Below, piece after piece: positions 24,937 to 33,036 of a DNA stretch of 64,000 nucleotides. Numbering within the stretch: position 1 is the stretch's first letter; each line of letters opens with the position of its first letter. Location of the stretch: the NCBI RefSeq assembly GCF_001427145.1, contig NZ_LMGL01000001.1, forward strand, positions 62,823-126,822, in the 5' to 3' direction. Origin of the DNA: Microbacterium sp. Root166 (GTDB taxonomy: Bacteria > Actinomycetota > Actinomycetes > Actinomycetales > Microbacteriaceae). Below the pieces are notes generated by a model. The model saw nothing but the letters and a program-made list of their open reading frames with translations, ran no database searches and was not told where the DNA came from. The position numbers and the translations under genes are program-made.

Positions 24937-26358
24937 TCACCCTCCACCGAGCGTGCCGCGAACGACGCCGGCGGTGGCCAGCGCGTCCGCCGCGAGCTTG
25001 CGTTTGAGCTCGACCGATCGTCCGATCTCCTGAGCGAGGAGCGGGCGTGAGCGCACGAGCTGGTCGACGGTGTCGAGCGGCACCACGAGAACCGTCAGGA
25101 CGTCCGCCGCGATGGCGGTGGTCAGCGTCTTCTCGCGAGTGAGCGCGGTCTGACCGACGTAGTCGCCCGGCTCGGCCGTGGCGAACTCGATCCGTCCACC
25201 GCCCGCCTCGACGGCGAGCCGCACGCGCCCATCGACCACGAATCGGATGTCGTGGGGCAGCACGCCCGCGGGCTGAACGATCTCACCGACCCCGTACCGC
25301 TCGAGCTTGGAAGTGGCCAGCACGAGCTCGCGGTCCTGTTCGCCGAGGTGGAGTGTGGGGCCGATGACGTCGAGTGCGTGGTCGAGGCGGCCAGGCTCGG
25401 CGATCGGATCCGTGGCGTCACCATCCAGCGCCAGACCCCGCCGGCGTGCCGCGTACCAGAGCCAGGCGAGGTAGAGGCTCAGCGCCTGAGGCGCGTTCGC
25501 CGGCCCGTTGATCGGCAGGCTCACCGCGTACTTGCCGGCGCCGAGGTAGTCGGCGCTCGCGCGCTCGCCGGGTGTCCGCATCGGCAGCGAGTCCGCGACT
25601 TCGACGAGGAGCCCGATCACCTCGTGCGGCGGGTCGTCCGTCGTGAACGCGACCGACGTCGCGACATGATGCGGACCCGCGGGCTGGCTCAGATTGGTGA
25701 ACGACGCGCCGGACAGGGTCGAGTTCGGGATGATCTGGATGCCGGACCCGGTGTCGATGTGGACGGCACGCCAATTCACCTCGATGACCCGGCCCTGTAC
25801 GCCGGCGGCATCCAGCCAGTCCCCGATCTTGAACGGCTGCTCGAACAGCAGTAGGAGCCCCGAGATCACGCCACCCACCGCGTTCTGCAGGGCGAGGCCG
25901 ATCACGATGGACGTCACACCCAGCGCGGCGATCAAGCCCGCGACATCCGCGTTCCACACCCACTGGAACAGCACCGCGAGACCCACCACCACGAGAATGA
26001 GCCGCGCGAGCTCGACGAAGATCGATGGGATGCGCTCCTGCCAGCTGCCCGCCTTCGCATTGGCGAACAGCGCGACGTTGAACGCGGACAGCACCAGAAG
26101 GATCAGCAGGAATCCGAGTACCGTCGCCACGACCCGGGCCCACACCTGGTCGGCGTCGGAGCGGAGTGCGAAGACCAGCAGGGCGAAGAGTGCCGCGACG
26201 GGGACGACCCAGTTGCGCAAGAGACGTACCGGACCGGCGGCCGGATTGCCGCGACGCGTGAGTGCACCGAGGATCTCGGTGAGGATCACCAGCAGGAGCG
26301 GAACACCGACCGCCAGCGCGATCGCCCACCAGATCCATCCGTCGGCAAACGGATCCAT
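24937..26358 (-). CDS. MscS-family channel with C-terminal cyclic-nucleotide-binding domain (bCNG type)
   Basis: A 473-residue channel. About five hydrophobic segments (near residues 7-30, 46-66, 74-100, 114-136, 141-172) lead into the MscS pore helix and beta domain (GLALQNAVGGVISGLLLLFEQPFKIGDW). A cNMP-binding fold follows from about residue 330 to 460. This is the layout of bacterial cyclic-nucleotide-gated MscS homologues. The phosphate-binding cassette is altered: the usual GE..AL....R reads GQTALTREKTL, so Glu is Gln403 and the phosphate-binding Arg is Leu412. Classical cAMP/cGMP binding is therefore doubtful. It starts 2 nt after the cyclase-domain gene stop, so the two are translated together. 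Confidence 0.86.
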   Translation of the reverse strand: MDPFADGWIWWAIALAVGVPLLLVILTEILGALTRRGNPAAGPVRLLRNWVVPVAALFALLVFALRSDADQVWARVVATVLGFLLILLVLSAFNVALFANAKAGSWQERIPSIFVELARLILVVVGLAVLFQWVWNADVAGLIAALGVTSIVIGLALQNAVGGVISGLLLLFEQPFKIGDWLDAAGVQGRVIEVNWRAVHIDTGSGIQIIPNSTLSGASFTNLSQPAGPHHVATSVAFTTDDPPHEVIGLLVEVADSLPMRTPGERASADYLGAGKYAVSLPINGPANAPQALSLYLAWLWYAARRRGLALDGDATDPIAEPGRLDHALDVIGPTLHLGEQDRELVLATSKLERYGVGEIVQPAGVLPHDIRFVVDGRVRLAVEAGGGRIEFATAEPGDYVGQTALTREKTLTTAIAADVLTVLVVPLDTVDQLVRSRPLLAQEIGRSVELKRKLAADALATAGVVRGTLGGG

Positions 26359-26360
26359 GG

Positions 26361-28559
26361 CTACTCGATCCTCCAGACGTCCTGGTCCTGGCCGCGAAGC
26401 TCCACCGATCCCGCGCGCGCGAACACGACACTGTCCTGCATCCGATCGCGCACGGCCTGACTGACGTAGATGCCCGGCTGACCGGTCACGCTGCGCACGC
26501 GGTATGCGAGGCTCACCGCGTCGCCCCAAAGGTCATAGGCGAGGCTCGTGCGCGCCACGAGTCCGCTGGTGACCGTGCCGGTGTCCACACCGGCACGCAG
26601 ATCGATCTCCGATCCGTTCTGCGCATTGAATCGCTGGACGACCGCGCGCATCTCGCGCGCGAAGTCGACAGCCCGGCGCACGTTGTCGACCCGCGGGACG
26701 ATGAGCCCCGAGCTCGCGAGATAACCGCCGCGAAGCGTCCGGACCTTCTCGACCCCGGTCTTGGTCGCCGCTTCGTCGAACCCCCGCATGAGCGCGTTCA
26801 GGAGCGACGTCTCGCTCTCGCCGGAGAGCCCTTCTGCGAACTCCTCGAAGCCGACCAGCTCGGCGAAGACGACCGAGACGTTGTCGTGCTCCTCGGAGAT
26901 GGTCTCTTCGCCGTCCTTGTACCGCCGTGCGACCGCCTCGGGCATAAGAGTCAACATCAGCCGCTGGTTCTCTTCCTGCTGCTCGTCGATGAGGTCCTGC
27001 TTGAAGCGGAGCCCCGACGCCATGTCGTTGAAGGCCGAGCCGAGATCGCCGATCTCGTCTCGTGAGTCCACTGGCACCTGCACGGCGAGATCGCCGCCGG
27101 CCACGCGACGCACCGCTTCGACCAGGCGCCGGATCGGTCGTGTGAACACCTGCGCGAGGAGCAGGGAAAGCACACTCACCACCAGCACGATGGCGAGGAG
27201 TGAGAGCACGAGCGTGCGCGTGAAGTCGGCGACCGGCGCGAACGCCTCGGCGGTGTCGATTCGGGCGACAGCCACCCAGTTCAAGCCTGGGATGTCGACG
27301 GGGGTGTACGCGACGATGCTTTCGGCGCCGATGTACTCCTGAGCGATACCGGCGCCGGTGCGACCGGCCTGAGCCTCGTTCACCGCGAACGTGCTGACCG
27401 GCTGGAGTCCGACCGTGCCACCCACGAACACCATGCGCTCCGCCACCTCGGGCGGAGTCCCGTTGGCGATGACATCGGCTTCGTACGTCTCAGGCGACTC
27501 GACGATCTCGCGCGACACGCTGCGCATGAGGTCGTCGCGGCCGGCGAGGTACACCTCCCCGGTGTCGCCCAGACCCTGCTCGTTCCAGCGCTGGTTACCG
27601 CTCATCACGGCGTTCACCTGGTCGAGTGAGATCTGGGCGGTCAGCGCCCCGGTGATGCGGTCGTCGTTGCCGATGGGCGACACCACCCACAGGGCATGGC
27701 GACCGAGCGACGGCGCCCAGCGCTCGAGGTCGCGGATTTCGACGGTCATCGCGGAGTTGGTCGCGACGACGGCGTTGTAGGCGTCCGCGAGCGCGGAGTC
27801 GCGGTAGGGCGCGCTCTCCAGATCGATGCCGAAGTCGATGCCCTTGTAGGCCGAGTAGACGACGTCTCCTTCGAGGTTCAGCACGAGCAGGTCCTCGTAG
27901 CCGACGCTCTCGACCAGTCGCTGGAAGTAGTCGTGATAGCGCGCATGAGCCGCCGACCATGCGCTGCCATCGCCGGCGTCGGCGGTCGCGAGCGCCTCAT
28001 CGAAGTCGGCGAACTGCGCCGTGTAGTGATACTGCAGGTACCGGCCCGCGGCGGACTCGGGGATGAGTGCGGTGTCGGACTGGTCTCGCTGACTTCGGGC
28101 CTCGTAGTCGGGCACGAAGACGTCGCGGTAGTACGCCTCGAGACCCTCGTCCACCTCGGGCGTGGGCTCCTGCGCCTGCAGCTCCTCCCACGCCGCGTTG
28201 AAGGCGATCGAAGCCGTCTGCGCACTGAGATTGCGCGAGTCCAGGAGGACCCCGCGCTCGGCTGAGGAGATGAAGTTCTCGACTTCGCCGGTGCGGAGCT
28301 CGCGGATCGTCGTGAGCTGGTCGATGGCGGCCGCGCGCAGCGACTCACGCCCGCTCACGTAGCCGATGATCCCGACCACGACGGACGAGATCAGGCTGAC
28401 CGCCAGCAGCATGATGAGGAGCTTGGACTGGATGCTCAGCCCGCCTCGCATCCGCCGCTTCGGTCGTGCAGGGGCATCCGGCGTTGCTTCCCTCGCGAAC
28501 TCCCGCTCGCGCAGTCGTTCGCTCTCGGTGACCGGACTGTGGGCGTCAGCGACTGTCAA
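26361..28559 (-). CDS. Cache-HAMP receptor with degenerate nucleotide-cyclase domain
   Basis: A 732-residue receptor: a 45-residue basic N-terminus, a first membrane span (about 46-69), a large extracellular Cache-like sensor, a second span (about 448-472), HAMP and a class III cyclase domain (about 556-715). The catalytic residues are changed. The first metal Asp is Glu567 (FAELVGF), the second is Gly611 (LRGGYL where GDxY is usual) and the transition-state Asn is Ser683, with Arg687 kept (SLAYR). It could be inactive or could need a partner supplying the metal site. A TAGAGT box overlaps a longer GTG start at 28598, so TTG 28559 with GAGGGG upstream is preferred. It is paired with a CNB channel gene. 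Confidence 0.82.
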   Translation of the reverse strand: MTVADAHSPVTESERLREREFAREATPDAPARPKRRMRGGLSIQSKLLIMLLAVSLISSVVVGIIGYVSGRESLRAAAIDQLTTIRELRTGEVENFISSAERGVLLDSRNLSAQTASIAFNAAWEELQAQEPTPEVDEGLEAYYRDVFVPDYEARSQRDQSDTALIPESAAGRYLQYHYTAQFADFDEALATADAGDGSAWSAAHARYHDYFQRLVESVGYEDLLVLNLEGDVVYSAYKGIDFGIDLESAPYRDSALADAYNAVVATNSAMTVEIRDLERWAPSLGRHALWVVSPIGNDDRITGALTAQISLDQVNAVMSGNQRWNEQGLGDTGEVYLAGRDDLMRSVSREIVESPETYEADVIANGTPPEVAERMVFVGGTVGLQPVSTFAVNEAQAGRTGAGIAQEYIGAESIVAYTPVDIPGLNWVAVARIDTAEAFAPVADFTRTLVLSLLAIVLVVSVLSLLLAQVFTRPIRRLVEAVRRVAGGDLAVQVPVDSRDEIGDLGSAFNDMASGLRFKQDLIDEQQEENQRLMLTLMPEAVARRYKDGEETISEEHDNVSVVFAELVGFEEFAEGLSGESETSLLNALMRGFDEAATKTGVEKVRTLRGGYLASSGLIVPRVDNVRRAVDFAREMRAVVQRFNAQNGSEIDLRAGVDTGTVTSGLVARTSLAYDLWGDAVSLAYRVRSVTGQPGIYVSQAVRDRMQDSVVFARAGSVELRGQDQDVWRIE

Positions 28560-28596
28560 AGCGTTCCCCTCGCTCGGCGTACCCTCCCTGGGCGTC

Positions 28597-28602
28597 ACTC
28601 TA
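28597..28602 (-). promoter_or_regulatory. -10 box TAGAGT for cyclase/channel operon
   Basis: TAGAGT on the minus strand places the transcript start near 28590, downstream of the longest possible start codon. This decides for the TTG at 28559, which has a GAGGGG ribosome-binding site. Confidence 0.42.
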
Positions 28603-28647
28603 GCCAGGTGGAAAAAGCCGTGGCAAGGATCCCGAGGAAGCCCCGGC

Positions 28648-28670
28648 TAGCCTGGCTTCAATCGAGGAGG
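28648..28670 (+). promoter_or_regulatory. -10 box TAGCCT plus Shine-Dalgarno for MFS gene
   Basis: TAGCCT (28648-28653) is followed here by a short leader carrying GAGGAGG (28664-28670) and ATG at 28678. This gene is therefore not leaderless, a useful contrast to its neighbours. Confidence 0.5.
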
Positions 28671-28677
28671 ATGCCGC

Positions 28678-29940
28678 ATGAGAGGTCGCGAAGGTGCTGG
28701 TCCGCTCAGCGGTCCGGCATTCGGGCGCTACTTCTCAGCTGTCACCGTCGGCGCATTCGGCACGGCGCTGACCGCCGTCGCCATGCCGGTCCTAGTGGTC
28801 GACGTGCTCGGCGCCAGCGCCTTCGAAGTGGGGATCGTCAACGCGGCCCAGTTCCTGCCCTACGCGCTGCTCGGACTCGTCGCCGGCGTCTACGTCGACC
28901 GGTGGAGACGGCAGCGCGTGCTGGTGTGGGCGAGTCTCGGACGCGCTGCGGCGCTCGCTCTCATCCCGGTGTGCTGGGCGCTCGGCGTGCTGCACCTGTG
29001 GGTGCTGGCGGCGCTCCTGTTCCTCTTCGGCGCGTTCGCCGTGTTCGGCTTCGCGGCCAGTCAGTCCGTCCTGCCTCAGATCGTCGAGCGCCGCGCCCTG
29101 CGGGCCGCGAACGCCCGCCTCGACCAGGCCGAGGCAACGGCTCAGTCGGCCGGTCCGGCCCTCGGCGGCCTGCTGGTGGCGGTCGTCGGTGCTCCGCTGG
29201 CGATCGCGGTGGATGCCGTGACCTATGTCGTCGACGCGGTGCTGGTGGCCGGCATCCGTCTCCGCGAGACCGCGCGCGCTGTCCCGCAGCGTCGCTCGCT
29301 CTGGCGAGAGGTGGTCGAGGGGCTGCGCTGGACCTACCGTCACCGCACCCTGGGACCCCTCGCGGTGTCGACCCACGTGTGGTTCCTGGCCAATGCCGCC
29401 GGGTTCACCGTGCTGGCGGTCTTCGCGCTGCGCACTCTGGGGTTCGGTCCGTTCCTGTACGGCGTGCTGTTCGCCGCCGCCGGGCTGGCGGCGCTCGCCG
29501 GCGCCACGGTCGCCTCGCGCGCCGGCGATCGGCTGGGCTCAGGCGCGACGATCACGACCGGACGGGCGATCTATCCGCTGGCCTGGATGCTCGTCGCACT
29601 TGCTCCTCTGTCCGACGGTGGCCCCGGAGTCGTGGCGGTCGTCCTGCTCACGACCGCAATGATGCTGCAGGGATTCGCAGGCGGGGTGGAGAATGCCAAC
29701 GAGATGAGCCTTAGGCAGACAGTGACGCCCGACGGCCTGCTGGGCCGCACGAGCGCGACGATGCGTTCGGCCAACCGCACGATGGCCGCCATCGGCGCCG
29801 TCCTCGGCGGGATCGCCGCCACGCTGCTCGGGGAGCGCGCCTCGCTCTGGCTCGTCGTGTGCGTCTTCGTGGTCGCCTTCGGGATCGCCCTCCTCTCTCC
29901 CCTCCGGACCGCGCGCGACGACGAGGAGAATATCCCATGA
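28678..29940 (+). CDS. MFS transporter (MFS_3/EntS-like efflux type)
   Basis: A 420-residue major-facilitator protein with 12 hydrophobic segments. The signature loop between TM2 and TM3 is GLVAGVYVDRWRRQRVLVW, the MFS_3 type seen in siderophore and drug exporters. The central loop (RLRETARAVPQRRSLWREVVEGLRW) is typical of the same group. A cytoplasmic acidic tail ends the protein, and its stop overlaps the start of a DUF1990 gene (ATGA). The substrate cannot be inferred. It is transcribed from its own promoter with a proper ribosome-binding site, divergent from the cyclase operon. Confidence 0.87.
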   Translation: MRGREGAGPLSGPAFGRYFSAVTVGAFGTALTAVAMPVLVVDVLGASAFEVGIVNAAQFLPYALLGLVAGVYVDRWRRQRVLVWASLGRAAALALIPVCWALGVLHLWVLAALLFLFGAFAVFGFAASQSVLPQIVERRALRAANARLDQAEATAQSAGPALGGLLVAVVGAPLAIAVDAVTYVVDAVLVAGIRLRETARAVPQRRSLWREVVEGLRWTYRHRTLGPLAVSTHVWFLANAAGFTVLAVFALRTLGFGPFLYGVLFAAAGLAALAGATVASRAGDRLGSGATITTGRAIYPLAWMLVALAPLSDGGPGVVAVVLLTTAMMLQGFAGGVENANEMSLRQTVTPDGLLGRTSATMRSANRTMAAIGAVLGGIAATLLGERASLWLVVCVFVVAFGIALLSPLRTARDDEENIP

Positions 29941-30434
29941 GCTCTATGACGCGCCCGGCAGATGGCGTCTGGACCGAGCCCGGACACGGGTACCGCCGAT
30001 GGGAGACGTCGACCGTGCTCGGTACCGGTGATGCGCTGTGGCGCTGGGCGACCACCGAGGTGCTGCGGTGGGGTGTCAAGACCCGCAGCGGGTTCTCGGT
30101 GAACCCGAGCGGGCCGGTAGCGAGCGGAAGCCGGCCGGTGATCCTGGCGCACGCCTTCGGACTTTCGGTCGCCGAGCCGGTCGAGGTGGTCGACGTCGTC
30201 CAGACGCCCGAGCGGGTGGGCTTCGCCTACCGGACTCTTCCGGGTCATCCCGTGTCCGGCGAGGAGGCGTTCATCGTCCACCGCGACGGCGACACCGTTC
30301 TGCTGACCATCCGGTCGCTCACGCGACCCGCCGAGGAGCTTCGCTGGCGTCTCGCATACCCGGGCCTGCTCGTCGCGCAGAAGGTCGCCCGCCGACGATA
30401 TCTCAGGGCCTTCCGCGCGCGGGCGGAGCGCTAG
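29937..30434 (+). CDS. DUF1990-family protein
   Basis: A 165-residue soluble protein with the DUF1990 pattern: GHGYRRWETSTVLGTGDALW near the N-terminus, a WGVKTRSGF segment, AHAFGLSVAEPVEVVDVV in the centre and FAYRTLPGHPVSGEEAF near the C-terminal third. The family has no established function; the fold is START-like in some predictions. The ATG overlaps the MFS stop by 4 nt, so the product is made together with the transporter. It ends immediately next to a convergent 49-codon reading frame. Confidence 0.85.
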   Translation: MSSMTRPADGVWTEPGHGYRRWETSTVLGTGDALWRWATTEVLRWGVKTRSGFSVNPSGPVASGSRPVILAHAFGLSVAEPVEVVDVVQTPERVGFAYRTLPGHPVSGEEAFIVHRDGDTVLLTIRSLTRPAEELRWRLAYPGLLVAQKVARRRYLRAFRARAER

Positions 30435-30584
30435 TCAGGACCGCGCGGCCGGGCGGAAGATGCGCATCGGCCGGACCGAGATGTCGCGCCAGACATCTCC
30501 CGACACGTAGGGCTCCGCCTCGAGCGCGCCCTCGTCCGTGCCGTCGAGGCCGGTCACCGAATACTCCACGCGTCCCGTGCTCAT
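30435..30584 (-). CDS. Small 49-residue protein, unknown
   Basis: An open frame of 49 codons plus stop, starting MSTGRVEYSVTGLDG and ending RIFRPAARS. It has strong G/C at third positions and no rare-codon cluster. TAGGCT lies 6 nt before its ATG on the minus strand, the same leaderless layout as confirmed neighbours. It sits 4 nt downstream of the APH-type kinase stop and 1 bp from the convergent DUF1990 stop, so it fills what would otherwise be an unexplained gap. There is no recognisable motif and no membrane segment. Function unknown. Confidence 0.6.
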   Translation of the reverse strand: MSTGRVEYSVTGLDGTDEGALEAEPYVSGDVWRDISVRPMRIFRPAARS

Positions 30585-30588
30585 GAAC

Positions 30589-31536
30589 TCAGCCTAGGTC
30601 CCGCCCTCCGGCGAGCACCGACGCCAGCCACCGCACCGCGGGCGCGGCCTGGCGTGCCTGGAACCGGCGTAAGCCCTTCAGCTCAGGCGGCTCGGGAAGC
30701 GACGCCATGTGGTGCAGCCGGCCGGCCCAGCCCGCCATCAGCACGACGACCTCGTCCGGAATCCGCCCGTCCGCGAACCGGTCGAGGGTGGCCCCGACGC
30801 TCGGTCCGCCGTCGGCTTCGACGGAGGGAGCGAAGAGCACCACATCGATCCAGGAAGAACCCCGAACGGCGTGCGGCCAGTCGACCAGGCGGGCGCGACC
30901 CGCGGCATCCATCACCACGTTGTCACCGCGGATGTCGAAGTGGACGATCGAATGGCCCTCTGCGGCTCGCCGCGTGGCCTCGCCCTCCCAGCTCCGCAGC
31001 AGGTCGACATACGGCAGAAGGGCGGTCGGGATGCCGGATGCCGAGGTCCCTGCGTCTTCCAGGGCGGACCACGAGACGAAGGCGTCAGGAAGCACGTCGG
31101 CCGCTGCGGGAAGCGTCGCCGGTGCAGCCGAGCCTGAAAGCAGGCGGATCTCGGCGACGACCGCGTCATGCTCGGCCTGAGTCCACGGCGCTCCCGGACT
31201 CCGTCCGTCGACGTACTCGGTCGCGAGAAGGAACCAGCTCCCCTCCTCGAGCGTGACCAGCAGCCCTGGCGCGTGCCCGGCCGGCAGCGCGGACAAGACC
31301 GCAGCCTCTCGCCGGTGGAGCTCCGCCGAGTGCTCGTGGTGCGCGGCATCCGCTGCCTTGACGAAGACCCGCGCGGGCCCTCGCCCGATCACGCCGGCGA
31401 AGCCCACGCTGAACCCGGAGTCCATCACCGTCGCGACGGAGACGTCGACTCCGAGCCGACGAGCCAGGGCCGACCGGAGCCCGTCGGGGACGGCATCCCA
31501 TCCGGGACGCGGCTCGCGGTGAGTGCCGGCGCTCAT
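30589..31536 (-). CDS. APH-type phosphotransferase
   Basis: A 315-residue protein of the aminoglycoside/choline kinase-like family. The catalytic loop VHFDIRGDNVVMD has the base Asp and metal-binding Asn, and the following LVDWPHA corresponds to the DFG metal loop. An N-terminal lobe carries VFVKAADAAHHEHSAELHRREAAVL, with the ATP-binding Lys and helix Glu. Fold members phosphorylate antibiotics, choline, homoserine or other small alcohols; the substrate is not predictable. The ATG at 31536 is preferred over a longer frame because TATCGT lies 6 nt upstream and the kinase fold starts soon after. It is not evidence for drug resistance. Confidence 0.82.
   Translation of the reverse strand: MSAGTHREPRPGWDAVPDGLRSALARRLGVDVSVATVMDSGFSVGFAGVIGRGPARVFVKAADAAHHEHSAELHRREAAVLSALPAGHAPGLLVTLEEGSWFLLATEYVDGRSPGAPWTQAEHDAVVAEIRLLSGSAAPATLPAAADVLPDAFVSWSALEDAGTSASGIPTALLPYVDLLRSWEGEATRRAAEGHSIVHFDIRGDNVVMDAAGRARLVDWPHAVRGSSWIDVVLFAPSVEADGGPSVGATLDRFADGRIPDEVVVLMAGWAGRLHHMASLPEPPELKGLRRFQARQAAPAVRWLASVLAGGRDLG
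30591..30596 (-). promoter_or_regulatory. -10 box TAGGCT, leaderless 49-codon gene
   Basis: The box overlaps the last codon and stop of the upstream kinase gene and ends 6 nt before ATG 30584. Confidence 0.48.
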
Positions 31537-31542
31537 CCTGGC

Positions 31543-31548
31543 ACGATA
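31543..31548 (-). promoter_or_regulatory. -10 box TATCGT, leaderless kinase gene
   Basis: TATCGT on the minus strand, 6 nt, then ATG at 31536. Confidence 0.48.
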
Positions 31549-31639
31549 TCGTCCGGCGTCGCGGGACGATGGAATCGAACAGGGACTATCGGGTGCGTCT
31601 TCGGCGCAGCGCCCAGGCTTGATCCCGAAGGGAGACACC

Positions 31640-32506
31640 GTGATCGCAGCGCTCAACCGCCTCATCGACCTCGTCGAGATGGACTTGGCGGAAGACCTCG
31701 ACGTGCCCGCGGTGGCCGCGCAGCTCGGAACGACCGAGTTCCACCTGCGCCGGATGTTCTCGTCGCTGGCCGGTATGCCGCTGTCGGAGTACATCCGGCG
31801 GCGCCGCATGACGGTCGCCGCGGCCGAGCTCATCGGCGGCGGTCAGGTGCTCGACGTCGCGGTGCGTCACGGCTACGGCTCCGCCGAGGCGTTCGGGCGC
31901 GCGTTCCGTGCAGTGCACGGCGCCAGTGTGGCCGAGGTGCGGCAGAACGGCGGACCCCTTCGCACGCAACCGAAACTCAGGTTCCGCCTGACCGTCGAAG
32001 GGAACTTCACCATGGACACCCGCATCACCGATCGCCCCGCGTTCCGCCTCGTCGGGCACGCCGCCCGCGTGCCGCTCATCCACGAGGGCGCCAACCCGCA
32101 CATCCAGGCGCACATCGCGTCGCTCGCGCCCGCCGACCACGCCCGGCTCAAGACCCTCGGCGGCACCGAGCCCACCGGCCTGCTGCAGGTCAGCGCCGAC
32201 GTGGACCCCGACTACGCCGAGGGCAGCGAGCTCACTTACCTCCACGGCGTCGCGCTCGACGCCTCGACCCCGGCACCCGCGGATCTGGACGTGCTCGAGG
32301 TTCCGGCCGGCTCGTGGGCGGTCTTCCGCACCTCCGGCCCCTACCCCGCCGCCCTGCAGTCCACGTGGGCGGCGACGGCGACCGAGTGGTTCCCCTCGAA
32401 TCCCTGGCGGCTGCGTCCGGGCCCCTCGATCGTCGCGGTCCTCGACCGTGCCGCGGACTTCAGCACGGCCACGACGGAGCTCTGGCTGCCGATCGAGCGC
32501 GCGTAG
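31640..32506 (+). CDS. AraC-family regulator with GyrI-like ligand domain
   Basis: A 288-residue regulator. The N-terminal AraC/XylS DNA-binding domain (residues about 1-100) has two HTHs: VAAQLGTTEFHLRRMFSSLAG and LDVAVRHGYGSAEAFGRAFRAVHG. The C-terminal half is a GyrI/SOUL-like effector-binding domain with a small-molecule pocket (residues about 125-288), like Rob or BmrR-type drug sensors. The GTG at 31640 follows AGGGAGA at proper spacing. Such proteins often activate multidrug-efflux genes; the nearest candidate is the DHA2 transporter 0.5 kb downstream, but that one has its own MarR. Divergent from the APH-type kinase. Confidence 0.85.
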   Translation: MIAALNRLIDLVEMDLAEDLDVPAVAAQLGTTEFHLRRMFSSLAGMPLSEYIRRRRMTVAAAELIGGGQVLDVAVRHGYGSAEAFGRAFRAVHGASVAEVRQNGGPLRTQPKLRFRLTVEGNFTMDTRITDRPAFRLVGHAARVPLIHEGANPHIQAHIASLAPADHARLKTLGGTEPTGLLQVSADVDPDYAEGSELTYLHGVALDASTPAPADLDVLEVPAGSWAVFRTSGPYPAALQSTWAATATEWFPSNPWRLRPGPSIVAVLDRAADFSTATTELWLPIERA

Positions 32507-32528
32507 CCCTCGTGTCGGGGGTGCGGCG

Positions 32529-32534
32529 TACCCT
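32529..32534 (+). promoter_or_regulatory. -10 box TACCCT, leaderless YjbR gene
   Basis: TACCCT, 6 nt, then ATG at 32541. Confidence 0.48.
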
Positions 32535-32540
32535 GCGGGT

Positions 32541-32933
32541 ATGCCCACCCTCGACGACATTCGCCGGGTCGCCGCGCGATTGCCCGGGAGTGAGGAGCGG
32601 ATGACGACGGGCGGCGCCGCGTGGTTCGTGCGGCGCAAGCTCTACGCGTGGGAGATCCACCCCTGGCCGAGCATTCCCGACGACGTGCGGGCGATCGTCG
32701 CGTCAGAGCTCGTCGTCGGCGTGAAGGTCGACGACCGCATGGACGCACTCGCGCTGTCCGAGATGGCGCCCGATGTCTTCCTGCGCACGACCACAGCGTG
32801 GAACGAACCCAAGGTCGCGTTCCGCATGGCGGGCATCGATCTGGAGCACCTGGGCGAGCTGGTGACCGAAGCGTGGCGAGTGCAGGCGCCGAGGTATCTG
32901 CGCCGCGAGCTGGAGGCGCTCGGCGATAGTTGA
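32541..32933 (+). CDS. MmcQ/YjbR-family protein
   Basis: A 130-residue protein of the CyaY/YjbR fold. It begins with MPTLDDIRRVAARLPGSEER. WFVRRKLYAWEIHP fills the strand that carries aromatic residues in the family. NEPKVAFRMAGID and a C-terminal helix with YLRRELEAL close the fold. Members are small, often annotated as DNA-binding or hypothetical. A leaderless start is indicated by TACCCT. Its last codons overlap the first operator half-site for the MFS-MarR promoter, so the regulatory region of the next operon intrudes into this gene. Confidence 0.83.
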   Translation: MPTLDDIRRVAARLPGSEERMTTGGAAWFVRRKLYAWEIHPWPSIPDDVRAIVASELVVGVKVDDRMDALALSEMAPDVFLRTTTAWNEPKVAFRMAGIDLEHLGELVTEAWRVQAPRYLRRELEALGDS

Positions 32934-32944
32934 CGTGGATCAAC
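32929..32944. promoter_or_regulatory. Operator-like inverted repeat GTTGA-N6-TCAAC, copy 1
   Basis: A 16-bp inverted repeat overlapping the -35 box TTGACG (32930-32935) of the MFS-MarR promoter and the YjbR stop codon. The form and position fit a MarR binding site. Confidence 0.6.
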
Positions 32945-32958
32945 GATCGGTATATAGT
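32930..32958 (+). promoter_or_regulatory. Promoter TTGACG-17-TATAGT for MFS-MarR operon
   Basis: The -35 (32930-32935) and -10 (32953-32958) are 17 bp apart, an almost ideal housekeeping-sigma promoter, lying about 80 bp before the MFS start. Confidence 0.62.
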
Positions 32959-32973
32959 TGATGCAACTCAACG

Positions 32974-32989
32974 GTTGATCTGCGTCAAC
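32974..32989. promoter_or_regulatory. Operator-like inverted repeat GTTGA-N6-TCAAC, copy 2
   Basis: The same arms and 6-nt spacing as copy 1, 45 bp further on and downstream of the predicted start of transcription. A third AGTTG/CAACT palindrome (32956-32968) lies between, overlapping the end of the -10 box. Confidence 0.58.
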
Positions 32990-33036
32990 TTTATCCGCGC
33001 CGTCAGCGCTCCGTGCCTCGAGCCGAAGGAACTCCC

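Noticed and set aside
30589..31536. APH-type kinase as an aminoglycoside-resistance gene
   Set aside because: The fold is shared by many small-molecule kinases, and nothing in sequence or context indicates an antibiotic substrate.
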